48,741 nt of DNA from Micavibrio sp. UBA6139 (GTDB lineage Bacteria > Pseudomonadota > Alphaproteobacteria > Micavibrionales > Micavibrionaceae), in the NCBI GenBank assembly GCA_002423285.1, contig DIVF01000003.1:1-48741 (forward strand). Direction: 5' to 3'. Positions within the stretch are counted from its first letter, which is position 1. Every line of letters starts with the position of its first letter. The position numbers and the translations under genes were made by a program. Shown here piece by piece: positions 23,752 through 33,091 of this stretch. Under the pieces are notes generated by a model. The model was not told where the DNA came from and did no database searches. It was given only the letters and a program-made list of their open reading frames with translations.

Positions 23752-24822
23752 ATGACCGAAACAAACCCTTTGCGCATTATTGCTCGTAAAACTGTTCCAG
23801 CCCAAACGGCTGAGGCACAGGCTGCGCCCGGTATGTACCCCCGCGTCCGTCCGCGCCGCAACCGCACCGATGCGTGGTTGCGCGGCATGTTGGCTGAAAA
23901 CACTTTAAGTGCCGCTGACCTGATCTGGCCCCTGTTCGTGATGGAGGGGGAAAACGCCCGCGACCCGATCAAGACAATGCCGGGTGTTGCGCGTCAATCA
24001 ATTGATCTGGTCGTGAAATCGGTGATCGAAGCGCATGAATACGGCATTCCTGCGATTGCCCTGTTCCCGGTCACACCGTTTGAACTGAAAACAGAGGATG
24101 GCCGTGAAGGTTGGAACCCGGATAATTTGATGTGCCGGACCATTCGCGCCATTAAACAAGCCGTGCCGGATATTGGTATTGTTGCTGATGTTGCCCTCGA
24201 CCCCTATACCAGCCACGGCCATGATGGCTTGCTGGATGAACAGGGCCGCATTGTAAACGATGAATCCATTGAGGTTTTGTGCAAGCAGGCCTTGGTGCAG
24301 GCCCAAGCCGGTGCCGACATCATCGCCCCGTCTGACATGATGGATGGCCGCATTGGTGCGATCCGCGACATGCTGGACGCCCATGGTTTTCAGGATGTGA
24401 AAATCATGTCCTATGCCGCGAAATATGCGTCCGCTTATTACGGCCCGTTCCGTGATGCGGTTCAATCCGGCGGATTGCTGAAGGGCGACAAGAAAACCTA
24501 TCAAATGGACCCCGCCAACAGCGACGAAGCCATGCGCGAAGTGGCGCTGGACCTGGCTGAGGGTGCGGATATGGTCATGGTAAAGCCGGGTCTGCCTTAT
24601 TTGGATATCGTCCACCGCGTTAAAACAGAATTCCGCGTCCCGACCTTTGCCTATAACGTCAGCGGCGAATACGCCATGCTGCGCTGGGCCGCAGAAAACG
24701 GGGCTTTGGACTATAATAAGGTGGTTCTGGAAACGCTGATGTCCTTCAAACGGGCTGGCGCGGACGGCATTTTGACCTATATGGCGATGGATGCGGCCAA
24801 ACTGTTACGGAAAGATCGCTAA
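23752..24822 (+). CDS. hemB: Delta-aminolevulinic acid dehydratase (porphobilinogen synthase)
   Basis: Joins two aminolevulinic acids to porphobilinogen in heme synthesis. 356 residues. The two Schiff-base lysines lie in SYAAKYASAYYGPF and MVMVKPGLPYLDI. The metal region DVALDPYTSHGHDG has Asp and no Cys, so it is of the magnesium-type family seen in Pseudomonas and Bradyrhizobium rather than the zinc type. AGGA precedes the ATG. Divergent from the 3-hydroxyisobutyryl-CoA hydrolase. Confidence 0.97.
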   Translation: MTETNPLRIIARKTVPAQTAEAQAAPGMYPRVRPRRNRTDAWLRGMLAENTLSAADLIWPLFVMEGENARDPIKTMPGVARQSIDLVVKSVIEAHEYGIPAIALFPVTPFELKTEDGREGWNPDNLMCRTIRAIKQAVPDIGIVADVALDPYTSHGHDGLLDEQGRIVNDESIEVLCKQALVQAQAGADIIAPSDMMDGRIGAIRDMLDAHGFQDVKIMSYAAKYASAYYGPFRDAVQSGGLLKGDKKTYQMDPANSDEAMREVALDLAEGADMVMVKPGLPYLDIVHRVKTEFRVPTFAYNVSGEYAMLRWAAENGALDYNKVVLETLMSFKRAGADGILTYMAMDAAKLLRKDR

Positions 24823-24897
24823 CCCCCTTTACCAATTCGTAAATATTCCGGTGGCAGACTCATCCTGTAGCATTTTTTACAGGGTGATTCTTCTCAC

Positions 24898-26529
24898 ATG
24901 TCCGATGACAAGCTGAAACAGCAGCGGGATCGTTTTCTCGCTTTCTCTTTCGCGTCTGCTGATCTCTTTATTGAGGTCGAGCCGGATGGTGCGATTTCCT
25001 ACTCACTCGGTGCGGCCCGCAGCCTGACCGGCGTGAACGAAACAAATATCAAAGGCCAGCAATGGCTGGAACTTTTCGCCAAGGAAGACCGCGCGACGGT
25101 TGCCGAAATGCGCAACAAGGCAAAGATGGGAAAACGGTGCGGCCCCTATCTCATCAAACTGGCTGAATCGATTGGCGGCGGGCGTCAGGCAATTGTCACC
25201 GGCATCATCATGCCCAGTGATCCAAAGTTTTATCTGACCATTGGTTTTACCAACGTGTTGATGGGGAAATACGCGCAAGAAGTTCGCGCGGTGGAAGAAC
25301 ACGCCCTGCTGGACAAAGACACCTTCCTGTACGCCGCACGCGAAGCGTTGGACATGGCACGGTCCTTAGGCCAAGACCTCGACCTAACCCTTCTCGATAT
25401 TGACAATATTGCCGATATCAAACAGCGTCTGGGTGATGAAAAATGGCAAAAATTTTCTGACTCGATCACACATTTGCTCAATTCCAAATCCGCAGATGGT
25501 CAGGCCGCCGCCGAGATTAAAGAAGGCCGCTATAGTATTATCCATGACAGCACCGTGAACGCCGAATCCTTGAAAGAAGAAATCGTTCGCCTGTCCCGTG
25601 AAACCGACCCGGAGGGCGAAGAATTTGTTGTGGAAAGTAAAACGGTTTCCGCTGACCTTTCATCCTTAAGCGAACGTGATACCACCAAGGCGCTGATCTA
25701 CACGATCAACGAATTCGAGCGCAAAGGCACGTCGATGACGATTGAAAGCCTGAATGGCGGTTTCAAAAATTACGTCAGCACCAACGCGCAAAAAATTGTT
25801 CAGTTTAAAACCATGGTTGAACAATTGAATTTCGACCTGCACTTCCAACCCATCGTCAGCCTTGAAACGGGCGAAGTAAAACATTTCGAAATGCTGTCCC
25901 GGTTCAAGGACAATCAATCAACGCAGGAATGGATCATTTTCGGCGAAGATATCGGCATGGCTGCGGATTTTGATATTGCCGTGTGCGAGCGAGCGATCAA
26001 CTACCTGCTTTATAAATCCCAAGGGCGCAGAACCAAATTTGCGGTCAATTTGTCAGGGCAATCGATCCAAAACGAGCAGTTTTTTAAAACCCTGCACGCG
26101 AAATTGTCGATGAATAAGGAATTATCTGAACGCCTGATGTTCGAGATTACGGAATCCACAACCGTCACCGATCTGGAAATGGTCAATCATTTCATCAGCA
26201 TCTTGCAGGGTGACGGATACAAGGTGTGCCTTGATGATTTTGGTGCTGGCTCGGCCTCCTTCCAATATCTTCACCGCCTGCACGTCGATTATGTTAAAAT
26301 AGACGGCAGCTACACACGCAAGATCCTCACCTCTGAACGCGATGCCATTATGGTGAAAAACCTGACCCAGATGTGCCGCGACCTTAACATTGATGTGATT
26401 GCGGAAATGATCGAACAAGAAGCACAGTCCGAACGCATGCAAGATCTGGGTGTACAATACGGACAAGGTTATCTGTTCGGTAAGGCCACACCAAAACCGG
26501 AATACGACAACCAAAAGAAGAAGTCCTGA
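24898..26529 (+). CDS. EAL-domain cyclic-di-GMP phosphodiesterase with PAS-like sensor
   Basis: 543 residues, no membrane segment. Residues 1-125 look PAS-like (LFIEVEPDGAISYSLGAA). Residues 130-250 resemble a degenerate GGDEF domain without the GGDEF motif. The EAL domain covers about 300-535. The EAL tripeptide is EML (331-333), but the other catalytic positions look intact: Asn384 (VNLSGQ), Glu416 (FEITES), Asp446-Asp447 (LDDFGAG), Lys467 (VKIDG), Glu503 (IAEMIE) and Gln523 (GQGYLFGK). It is therefore probably an active hydrolase of c-di-GMP. It lies 103 bases upstream of motA, pointing to motility control. Confidence 0.88.
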   Translation: MSDDKLKQQRDRFLAFSFASADLFIEVEPDGAISYSLGAARSLTGVNETNIKGQQWLELFAKEDRATVAEMRNKAKMGKRCGPYLIKLAESIGGGRQAIVTGIIMPSDPKFYLTIGFTNVLMGKYAQEVRAVEEHALLDKDTFLYAAREALDMARSLGQDLDLTLLDIDNIADIKQRLGDEKWQKFSDSITHLLNSKSADGQAAAEIKEGRYSIIHDSTVNAESLKEEIVRLSRETDPEGEEFVVESKTVSADLSSLSERDTTKALIYTINEFERKGTSMTIESLNGGFKNYVSTNAQKIVQFKTMVEQLNFDLHFQPIVSLETGEVKHFEMLSRFKDNQSTQEWIIFGEDIGMAADFDIAVCERAINYLLYKSQGRRTKFAVNLSGQSIQNEQFFKTLHAKLSMNKELSERLMFEITESTTVTDLEMVNHFISILQGDGYKVCLDDFGAGSASFQYLHRLHVDYVKIDGSYTRKILTSERDAIMVKNLTQMCRDLNIDVIAEMIEQEAQSERMQDLGVQYGQGYLFGKATPKPEYDNQKKKS

Positions 26530-26543
26530 AAAAGGCTTCAGCC

Positions 26544-26572
26544 TTGATATTGTTTTGAAAAAAGGCGATAAA
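26544..26572 (+). promoter_or_regulatory. Possible promoter of motA-motB
   Basis: TTGATA and GATAAA are spaced by 17 bases, about 60 bases before the motA start. A small AAGGCT/AGCCTT hairpin just upstream may close the EAL transcript. Judged by eye. Confidence 0.3.
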
Positions 26573-26632
26573 TAAAGGAGCGGTCTCCTCTTTTATGCGC
26601 CCATTGATCGCCCCCAACAAAGAGTGTTTTAG

Positions 26633-27499
26633 ATGAAATTACTTGGCTTGCTCATCGTCGTCGTCTGCGTCTTTGGTGGCTATATGTGGGCCGGTGGGAA
26701 GATGGCGCCGATCATCCTTGCCCTTCCCTATGAATGTTTGATCATTTTGGGGGCCGCTATCGGCGCGTTCATGGTGGCAAACCCCGGCTATGCCGTAAAG
26801 GAAACGCTGGGCAATCTGAAATGTCTGGTGAAGGGTGAAAAGCACAACAAGGCTGATTACCTCGAGCTGCTCAGTGTCCTTTATATGGTTTTTAAACTGG
26901 CGCGCAGTAAGGGCTGGCTGGCGCTGGAACAACATATTGAACACCCGGAAGAAAGCGAATTGTTCAAACAATTCCCCGGCTTTGCCCACAACCACCACGC
27001 AACCATGTTCCTGTGCGATTATTTGCGCATCATTTCCTTGGGCAACGAAAATCCCCATGAAATCGAAGCATTGATGGATGAGGAACTGGAAACGCTGACC
27101 CATGAAAAAATGCACTCCTCCCATGCTGTTCAAACCATGGCTGACGGTATTCCGGCGCTGGGGATTGTCGCTGCGGTTTTGGGTATTATTAAAACGATGG
27201 GTTCTATCACCGAACCCCCAGAAGTTCTGGGTAAGATGATTGGTGGTGCGCTTGTTGGTACGTTCCTGGGTGTGTTTTTGGCCTATGGTTTCGTTGGCCC
27301 AACCGCCAGTGCGCTTGCAACTTATGGCGCGTCTGAACTTTTATATTATCGCTGCATGAAGGTTGCGGTTCTTGCGTTCTTGAACGGTGCCGCCCCGCAA
27401 GTCGCGGTTGAATTCGCACGGAAATTCCTGCCCCACAACGTTCAGCCAAACTTCCTTGAACTGGAAGAAAAGCTGAACGAATTACCAGCACCGGGGTAA
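26633..27499 (+). CDS. motA: Flagellar motor stator protein MotA
   Basis: 288 residues with four membrane helices. MotA and MotB form the proton-driven stator. Visible are LLIVVVCVFGGYMWAGG at the N terminus, the cytoplasmic loop with HHATMFLCDYLRI, and the third and fourth helices with the conserved DGIPALGIVAAVLGIIKTMG, whose Pro faces the MotB channel. GALVGTFLGVFLAYGFVGP completes the pattern. motB starts six bases after its stop. The EAL gene is just upstream. Confidence 0.96.
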   Translation: MKLLGLLIVVVCVFGGYMWAGGKMAPIILALPYECLIILGAAIGAFMVANPGYAVKETLGNLKCLVKGEKHNKADYLELLSVLYMVFKLARSKGWLALEQHIEHPEESELFKQFPGFAHNHHATMFLCDYLRIISLGNENPHEIEALMDEELETLTHEKMHSSHAVQTMADGIPALGIVAAVLGIIKTMGSITEPPEVLGKMIGGALVGTFLGVFLAYGFVGPTASALATYGASELLYYRCMKVAVLAFLNGAAPQVAVEFARKFLPHNVQPNFLELEEKLNELPAPG

Positions 27500-27505
27500 G
27501 CCAGC

Positions 27506-28543
27506 ATGGCCAAGGGAAAAGGTGGAAAACAGGGCGACGTCCAGCCCATTATCATTATCAAGAAAATCAAAAAGGTTGCTGGTGGCCATCATGGTGGTGC
27601 ATGGAAAGTTGCCTATGCTGACTTCGTGACGGCGATGATGGCGTTCTTCCTTTTACTGTGGCTGTTGAACGTCACCACATCTGAACAGCGCGATGCGATT
27701 GCAAACTTCTTTGACCCTACTCACCCGATGATCAGTGATGGGAAAAGCGGTTCTGGCGGTGTTCTGGGTGGGACAACGGTCTCCACTGAAGGCTCGATGA
27801 GCAGCACCATGCAGGAAATCCGCCTGCCCCAGAACAGCGGTGCCACCAACAAGGGCAAGGAAATCGGAGACACCAAGAAAAGCACCACCAAGCAATTGGA
27901 GGAAGAGCTGCGCCGCCGCGAAACAGAACGCTTCGAAGATGCCAAAAAGGCCCTCGAAAAAGAAATCGCAAACACACCGGAACTGGCTGAGCTGAAAAAG
28001 CACATGATGGTTGAAGTCACCCCGGAAGGGTTGGAAATTCAAATCATCGACCAGGAAGGCGAACCGATGTTCCCAAGCGGCAGCGCCCAGATGTATGACA
28101 AGACAAAACGTCTGATTACCTTGGCCACCACCGCCATCAAAAAGATGCCCAATAATATTTCCGTGCGCGGACACACCGATGCCGCCCCCTATAAGGCCGG
28201 TGCGAATTATACCAACTGGGAACTTTCCGCCGACCGTGCCAACGCGACACGCCGCGTGTTGAAGGATACAGGCATTCCTGAATCGCGCCTCTCCAACGTC
28301 ATGGGCAAGGCCGATACAGATAACTACGTGAAAGATAAACCGCTGGATGCGAAGAACCGCCGCATCAGTATTGTTCTGGAACGCGAAGACATCGAAGAAA
28401 TGATCCACCGTGAAGGCGACGCCGCCGCGCGTGATATCGGCGTCCCAGAAGCAGCCGACGAAGCCCGCGAAATCCTGAAACGCGCCGCAGAACAATCACC
28501 ATCCGAATATAAACGCACCCCTGGTGATGTTTACTTCCCATAG
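27506..28543 (+). CDS. motB: Flagellar motor protein MotB
   Basis: 345 residues. Basic N terminus, then the single helix with WKVAYADFVTAMMAFFLLLW; Asp39 is the proton-binding residue. A long charged linker (about 100-160) leads to a C-terminal OmpA-like peptidoglycan-binding domain: ISVRGHTDAAP, NWELSADRANATRRVL and KNRRISIVLER. GGGG lies ahead of the ATG inside the end of motA. The linker is longer than in Escherichia coli, and a short extra tail follows the OmpA domain. Confidence 0.96.
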   Translation: MAKGKGGKQGDVQPIIIIKKIKKVAGGHHGGAWKVAYADFVTAMMAFFLLLWLLNVTTSEQRDAIANFFDPTHPMISDGKSGSGGVLGGTTVSTEGSMSSTMQEIRLPQNSGATNKGKEIGDTKKSTTKQLEEELRRRETERFEDAKKALEKEIANTPELAELKKHMMVEVTPEGLEIQIIDQEGEPMFPSGSAQMYDKTKRLITLATTAIKKMPNNISVRGHTDAAPYKAGANYTNWELSADRANATRRVLKDTGIPESRLSNVMGKADTDNYVKDKPLDAKNRRISIVLEREDIEEMIHREGDAAARDIGVPEAADEAREILKRAAEQSPSEYKRTPGDVYFP

Positions 28544-28556
28544 GGATAAAAGCACA

Positions 28557-29222
28557 ATGGCTAAAATAACGCCCCAAAGGCTAAAAAAGGCAGCTGCCCC
28601 CCGACCTTGGGATATTGGAAACCGGACTCTTTATGATCTGTGCAAAAAACATCCAAAGCACACAGATGAACAAGAAATCATTGCAAAGTTTTGGTTAATT
28701 GGCCGCGCTTATGCCGCTGCAATTGAGCGCAGAAAAGAGAAAGGGATTCATTCCGGAAATGATTTTTATACGAAGAAAGTTGCCCCCCGCATAAAAAAAG
28801 CGGGTATTGATAAAACCCTTGAACCATTAAAATCCTTCAAAAGAATAAATGATAAAAACGCAGATAAAATAATTGAAATTCATAGAAAACTAACAGAATT
28901 ATTGTCAGATGATAGCTTCACCGGCCTAGAAAAAAGATCTCTCGCCTCTAAATATCTGCACTTCCACTTCCCTAATCTTTATTTTATTTATGATTCTCGC
29001 GCAAAAAAAGCGATAGGAAAAATATTAACGCGATCCGAAACTCCTAAAACTTTGATAAAAAAAGAACATGACACAGAGTACAAAAAATTTGTAGAAAAGT
29101 GCCTGTATTTGCGAAGCAAGATAGAAAGTCGTCCAGATATAAAAAGCCCATTCACCCCCCGCCATCTGGACAATCTCCTGCTTGATATTGCAGCAGCAGA
29201 AGCAAAAAACCGGGGTTCTTAA
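28557..29222 (+). CDS. AT-rich orphan gene, protein of unknown function
   Basis: 221 residues from the ATG at 28557 (MAKITPQRL); an earlier in-frame start lies inside the end of motB and was not chosen. The protein is basic and helical, with no signal or membrane segment. The most distinctive block is SLASKYLHFHFPNLYFIYDS followed by RAKKAIGKIL, a His-rich helix then an IYDSR turn. Codons are far richer in A and T than those of motB and parC, and the gene sits between unrelated housekeeping genes, which suggests transfer from elsewhere. Its last two sense codons and stop lie inside a perfect palindrome. Confidence 0.75.
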   Translation: MAKITPQRLKKAAAPRPWDIGNRTLYDLCKKHPKHTDEQEIIAKFWLIGRAYAAAIERRKEKGIHSGNDFYTKKVAPRIKKAGIDKTLEPLKSFKRINDKNADKIIEIHRKLTELLSDDSFTGLEKRSLASKYLHFHFPNLYFIYDSRAKKAIGKILTRSETPKTLIKKEHDTEYKKFVEKCLYLRSKIESRPDIKSPFTPRHLDNLLLDIAAAEAKNRGS

Positions 29223-29249
29223 GGGGGCAATTGCCCCCTTAAGAACCCC
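29204..29249 (-). terminator. 38-bp perfect palindrome, probable parC terminator
   Basis: 29212-29249 is a perfect palindrome centred on CAATTG with 19-base arms. On the minus strand it is followed by CCGG? no: by CG then TTTTTT at 29209-29204, so it can terminate parC, whose stop is 11 bases upstream. The T run lies in the coding end of the AT-rich gene, and the palindrome covers that gene's stop codon. Confidence 0.75.
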
Positions 29250-29259
29250 ATCTCTAGTC

Positions 29260-31515
29260 TTAATCAAACTTCGGTGATTTCGGGAACCCGTTTGGCGGGA
29301 GTTTTCCGGCCTGTGCGCGTTCGCCGATCCATGGCTTGATATCGCCGACCTTGTTTTCTTTTCCGGCGGAGAAATAGGTCAGGCCTTCTTTCATTTTGAA
29401 GGTCTTGGCATCGGCCAATGTGCCGTCCTTGATCTTTTGCAGGATCACGCCCTTGCCCTTGGTCATTTCCGGTACTTCTTTCAATTTGAAGACCAGCATT
29501 TTGCGGTTGGTGCCAATGGTTGCGATGTAATCATGGCTTGGGTCAACGACCTTGCAAATTGTCGCCTCGCCGCCTGTGCCGACGTTCAATACTTGCTTGC
29601 CGTTTTTAGTTTGCGCCAGAACTTCGGAAGATGGAACGATAAAGCCATGTCCCTCGTCGCTCGCCAGCAGGAATTTCAGGTCAGGGTCATAAACCATGAC
29701 ATAAAGAACATCAGCATCATTCGGCAGATCAATCATCAAACGCAGCGGTTCACCGAACCCACGGCCCGGCGGTAATTTATCGCCAGAGATTGTGTAGAAA
29801 CGGCCATTGGTGGCGAACAGGATAAACTTATCCGTTGTTTGCCCCTCAACCACGAAGCGGCCTTTATCGCCGTCCTTATAGGTGAATTCTTTGTCGTTGT
29901 GTTCATGGCCCTTCATGGCCTTGATCCAACCTTTGGCAGACAAGACCAATGTGATTGGTTCCTGTTCCATCACGGTCAGGGCTTCGGCCATGTTTTCAAT
30001 GGCAGCCAAGGACGGTGCTTTACCAATTTCGGTACGGCGTTTACCCAATTTTGTTTTCGCGCCGTAATCTTCCTGCAAGGCAATGACTTGCTTTTTAATC
30101 GCGGTCCATTGGCGTGCTTCGGATTTCAGCAAGGATTCCAACGCATCGCGTTCTTTGGCCAGCGAGTCATGCTCCTTCTTGATTTCAATCTCTTCCAGCT
30201 TGCGCAAGGAACGAAGACGCATGTTCAAGATGGCTTCGGCCTGAACATCAGTCAGACCAAAAGCCTTCATCAGTTTTGGTTTTGGCTCGTCCTGTGTCCG
30301 AATGATGTGGATCACCTGATCAATGTTCAGATAGGCTATCATATAGCCGCCCAGAACCTCGATCCGGTGATTGACCTGACCCAGACGGTAATTTGAACGG
30401 CGAACCAGAACTTCCTGACGGTGGACCAGCCAGGCCTGAAGAACTTCTTTCAGGTTCATGACACGTGGTGCAACACCACGGTCCAGCACGTTCATGTTCA
30501 AGCTGAAGCGGGTTTCAAGATCGCAGTTGCGGAACAATGTTTCCATCAACAGGGCCGGATCGACATTACGGCTCTTTGGCACCAGTACAAGGCGGATGTC
30601 TTCTGCAGATTCATCGCGGACATCATCCAGCAATGGAACCTTTTTTGCATTGATCAGTTCGGCCAGTTTTTCGATCAGGCGTGATTTTTGGACCTGATAC
30701 GGGATTTCTGTAACGATGATCTGATAGCCACCGTTCTTGACATCTTCTTGCTGCCAACGTGCGCGCAGACGGAAAGAACCACGGCCTGTTTTATAGGCCT
30801 CAATAATATTTTCTTTTGGTTCAACCAGAATACCGCCGGTTGGGAAATCAGGGCCTTTGACGACTTTCATCAAATCGCCTACTTCGACCTTGTCATCATC
30901 CAACATCAGCAACATCGCATCGCATAGTTCAGATACGTTGTGCGGTGGAATATTGGTGGCCATACCAACCGCAATCCCCGATGCGCCGTTCGCCAGCAGG
31001 TTCGGGAAGTTGGCGGGCATAACGATAGGCTCTTCACCCTCACCGTCATAGGTCGGGCGGAAATCAACGGCGTTTTCGCCGATACCTTCTAACAGATAAA
31101 CGGCTGTTTTGGTCAGACGGGCTTCGGTATAACGCATCGCCGCCGCATTATCGCCGTCGATGTTACCAAAGTTCCCCTGACCATCGACCAGCGGATAACG
31201 AACCGCGAAGTCCTGCGCCAGGCGCACCAACGCGTCATAAACAGATTGGTCACCATGGGGGTGGAATTTACCGATGACATCACCGACCACACGCGCGCAT
31301 TTTTTCGGGTGCTGGTCAGGGTTTAATTTCAATTGATCCATCGCGTGAAGCAAACGGCGATGCACAGGTTTCAAGCCGTCGCGCACATCAGGCAGCGACC
31401 GCGCCATGATCGTCGAGAGGGCATAGGACAAATACCGCTCAGACAAGATCTGGGTCAGGGGTTGATCGACAATAATGGATTCGGCCTGCGGGCCGGGCGT
31501 TTTTTTACGGGACAT
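29260..31515 (-). CDS. parC: DNA topoisomerase IV subunit A
   Basis: 751 residues. It breaks and rejoins DNA with ParE to unlink daughter chromosomes. RSLPDVRDGLKPVHRR and the quinolone-region segment HPHGDQSVYDALV are present. The catalytic Tyr is in AAAMRYTEARLT. The length, and the short C-terminal domain with few recognisable beta-pinwheel repeats and no GyrA box, favour ParC over GyrA. It is followed by the palindromic terminator and lies 73 bases after the recO start on the same strand side. Confidence 0.93.
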   Translation of the reverse strand: MSRKKTPGPQAESIIVDQPLTQILSERYLSYALSTIMARSLPDVRDGLKPVHRRLLHAMDQLKLNPDQHPKKCARVVGDVIGKFHPHGDQSVYDALVRLAQDFAVRYPLVDGQGNFGNIDGDNAAAMRYTEARLTKTAVYLLEGIGENAVDFRPTYDGEGEEPIVMPANFPNLLANGASGIAVGMATNIPPHNVSELCDAMLLMLDDDKVEVGDLMKVVKGPDFPTGGILVEPKENIIEAYKTGRGSFRLRARWQQEDVKNGGYQIIVTEIPYQVQKSRLIEKLAELINAKKVPLLDDVRDESAEDIRLVLVPKSRNVDPALLMETLFRNCDLETRFSLNMNVLDRGVAPRVMNLKEVLQAWLVHRQEVLVRRSNYRLGQVNHRIEVLGGYMIAYLNIDQVIHIIRTQDEPKPKLMKAFGLTDVQAEAILNMRLRSLRKLEEIEIKKEHDSLAKERDALESLLKSEARQWTAIKKQVIALQEDYGAKTKLGKRRTEIGKAPSLAAIENMAEALTVMEQEPITLVLSAKGWIKAMKGHEHNDKEFTYKDGDKGRFVVEGQTTDKFILFATNGRFYTISGDKLPPGRGFGEPLRLMIDLPNDADVLYVMVYDPDLKFLLASDEGHGFIVPSSEVLAQTKNGKQVLNVGTGGEATICKVVDPSHDYIATIGTNRKMLVFKLKEVPEMTKGKGVILQKIKDGTLADAKTFKMKEGLTYFSAGKENKVGDIKPWIGERAQAGKLPPNGFPKSPKFD

Positions 31516-31588
31516 GCGGGAAACTTAAAGCCTTTAAAGCCAAAAAACCATAGCCCACCCCACCGAACCAGGCGTTTTCCAAAGGTTT

Positions 31589-32338
31589 TTATGCGGAATT
31601 TGGCCCAGAATTGATAAGGGCAGCCTCGACCCGTGCCTGAAACCGCAGGCGTGGTTCGGGGGTGCCGTGGGTGCTTTGGGCGAAAACCCAGTGTTCCAGA
31701 AAATGCCCGGTCATTTTTAAGCCTGTCAGGACTTCGCCCATATCCATAGAACTGCCCCCCGGTTTCAAGAAATCGGGCAGCGGCAGCAATTTATCTTTAT
31801 AAGGTTCGGCCTGCGCCAGACTGACGGCGCGGCCCGATTTCGGGCTGATATAGGCCAGTGTCGAAACATCCCCGCCCCCGGCGCATTTTTGCAAATCCAG
31901 ACCAAAACCCAGTTCACGCATAAACGCCATTTCCCAGATGATATAAGCCGCCCCCCACGCTTCTCCGTCCAACGTATCGAGCAAGGCCAGCAAACCATGA
32001 AACAGTCCGGGGTGCTTCTCCCGTTCCGGCAACGCTGCGTCACACAGGCTGCAAGCGGAAATCAGCGCCGCCAAGCGCAACGGGTCACCCATCAACGGAC
32101 CCGTAATCGCGCGTTCGGGTTCAATGACAAACGCACCAAGTTGATCAGACATGCGCGAAGACCAACTGGCGCTGACCAGATTACCCGGTTCAATGACCCC
32201 GCGCAGCTTTGATGAATTGACCCCGCGAATATAGCCATTATGCCGCCCATATTCCTCAGTCAGCAGGGCAATGACCGCACCGCTTTCGCCGTGCGGGCGG
32301 ACAGACAAGACAATGCCGTGATCACGCCAGTTTTCCAT
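31589..32338 (-). CDS. recO: DNA repair protein RecO
   Basis: 249 residues from the ATG at 32338 (MENWRDHG). RecO helps RecR load RecA onto SSB-coated DNA at gaps. The N-terminal OB fold shows IVLSVRPHGESGAVIALLTE and HNGYIRGV. The alphaproteobacterial signature YISPKSGRAVS is in the C-terminal half, next to a CSLC pair. A frame opening 12 codons earlier lacks support. parC lies downstream in the same direction; the DUF882 gene lies upstream, separated by a hairpin. Confidence 0.92.
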   Translation of the reverse strand: MENWRDHGIVLSVRPHGESGAVIALLTEEYGRHNGYIRGVNSSKLRGVIEPGNLVSASWSSRMSDQLGAFVIEPERAITGPLMGDPLRLAALISACSLCDAALPEREKHPGLFHGLLALLDTLDGEAWGAAYIIWEMAFMRELGFGLDLQKCAGGGDVSTLAYISPKSGRAVSLAQAEPYKDKLLPLPDFLKPGGSSMDMGEVLTGLKMTGHFLEHWVFAQSTHGTPEPRLRFQARVEAALINSGPNSA

Positions 32339-32350
32339 GGGCCAAAGTAT

Positions 32351-32382
32351 AAGGGGCGGTGACTTTAAAAGCACCGCCCCTT
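32351..32382 (-). terminator. Hairpin after the DUF882 gene, probable terminator
   Basis: AAGGGGCGGTG and CACCGCCCCTT pair around a 10-base loop in the gap between the DUF882 gene and recO. The T run that follows is interrupted (TTATACTTT), so termination may be partial. Confidence 0.6.
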
Positions 32383-32406
32383 ATCAATCCTTGGAACCTT
32401 ATACAC

Positions 32407-33018
32407 TTACCAGTGGCGAACCTTGCCGCTGTCAACGTGGACGAAGTTGCTGCGTGGGTAATATCCGACACCCCCGGCGCGCAAATTGATCGCAACATCG
32501 CGCAAGCGGCTGGTGGAGTATTCCGGCAGGCGGAGGTCAATGGCCTGGCCGACCATGTGCAGGGAGTTTCTGGCAACACCGCCGCTATTATGACGAAGCA
32601 TTGTATTGGTTTTCGGGGAACGGTAACCGGACAGGACTTCCATCTGCTTGCGGGTGCCGGTTTTGTTTTGCAGCATGAAGATGATGTCGATGGTGCGTGG
32701 GTCGATTGGATATTCTTCGCCGGTACGGAAGTCGCGCATAACGCGGTTGATCTGGTCGAAGGCATCGGGGAGGTATTTATTGCCAACGCGGTAAACGCCG
32801 TTGAAGCTCTCGCCCGTATGGGAATTGATGAAATTGACGCGGTAGGAACCGATTGTCGGCATCTTCATCGTGGCCAAGGCCGGTGTTGCGATGGTGGAAG
32901 CAATCCCCGTCCCCAGTGCAACCATTCCGAACTTCAAAAAGCCGCGGCGGTTGAGTGGTGCCTGAATGGTAGGCAGGTCGAGTGAGTTACTATTGGTCTT
33001 GCTCTCGTCGAAAAGCAT
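32407..33018 (-). CDS. DUF882/YcbK-family peptidase, Tat-exported
   Basis: 203 residues. NRRGFLKFG followed by a hydrophobic segment is a twin-arginine signal, so the protein is exported folded. The rest is the M15-like DUF882 domain: EVLSGYRSPKTN, then SLHMVGQAIDLRL and FVHVDSGKVRHW. The His and Asp residues of these blocks are the expected zinc ligands of a peptidase acting on peptidoglycan stem peptides (YcbK/MepK group). The next gene upstream on the same strand is an L,D-transpeptidase, so the two may act on the same 3-3 crosslinks. No clear ribosome site precedes the ATG. Confidence 0.9.
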   Translation of the reverse strand: MLFDESKTNSNSLDLPTIQAPLNRRGFLKFGMVALGTGIASTIATPALATMKMPTIGSYRVNFINSHTGESFNGVYRVGNKYLPDAFDQINRVMRDFRTGEEYPIDPRTIDIIFMLQNKTGTRKQMEVLSGYRSPKTNTMLRHNSGGVARNSLHMVGQAIDLRLPEYSTSRLRDVAINLRAGGVGYYPRSNFVHVDSGKVRHW

Positions 33019-33091
33019 TGGTTTTAGGCCTCGAGTTGTTTCGACATCTTATTTTCAGAAGGGAATTTCTAGAGAGATTCTAGGAAGGAGT

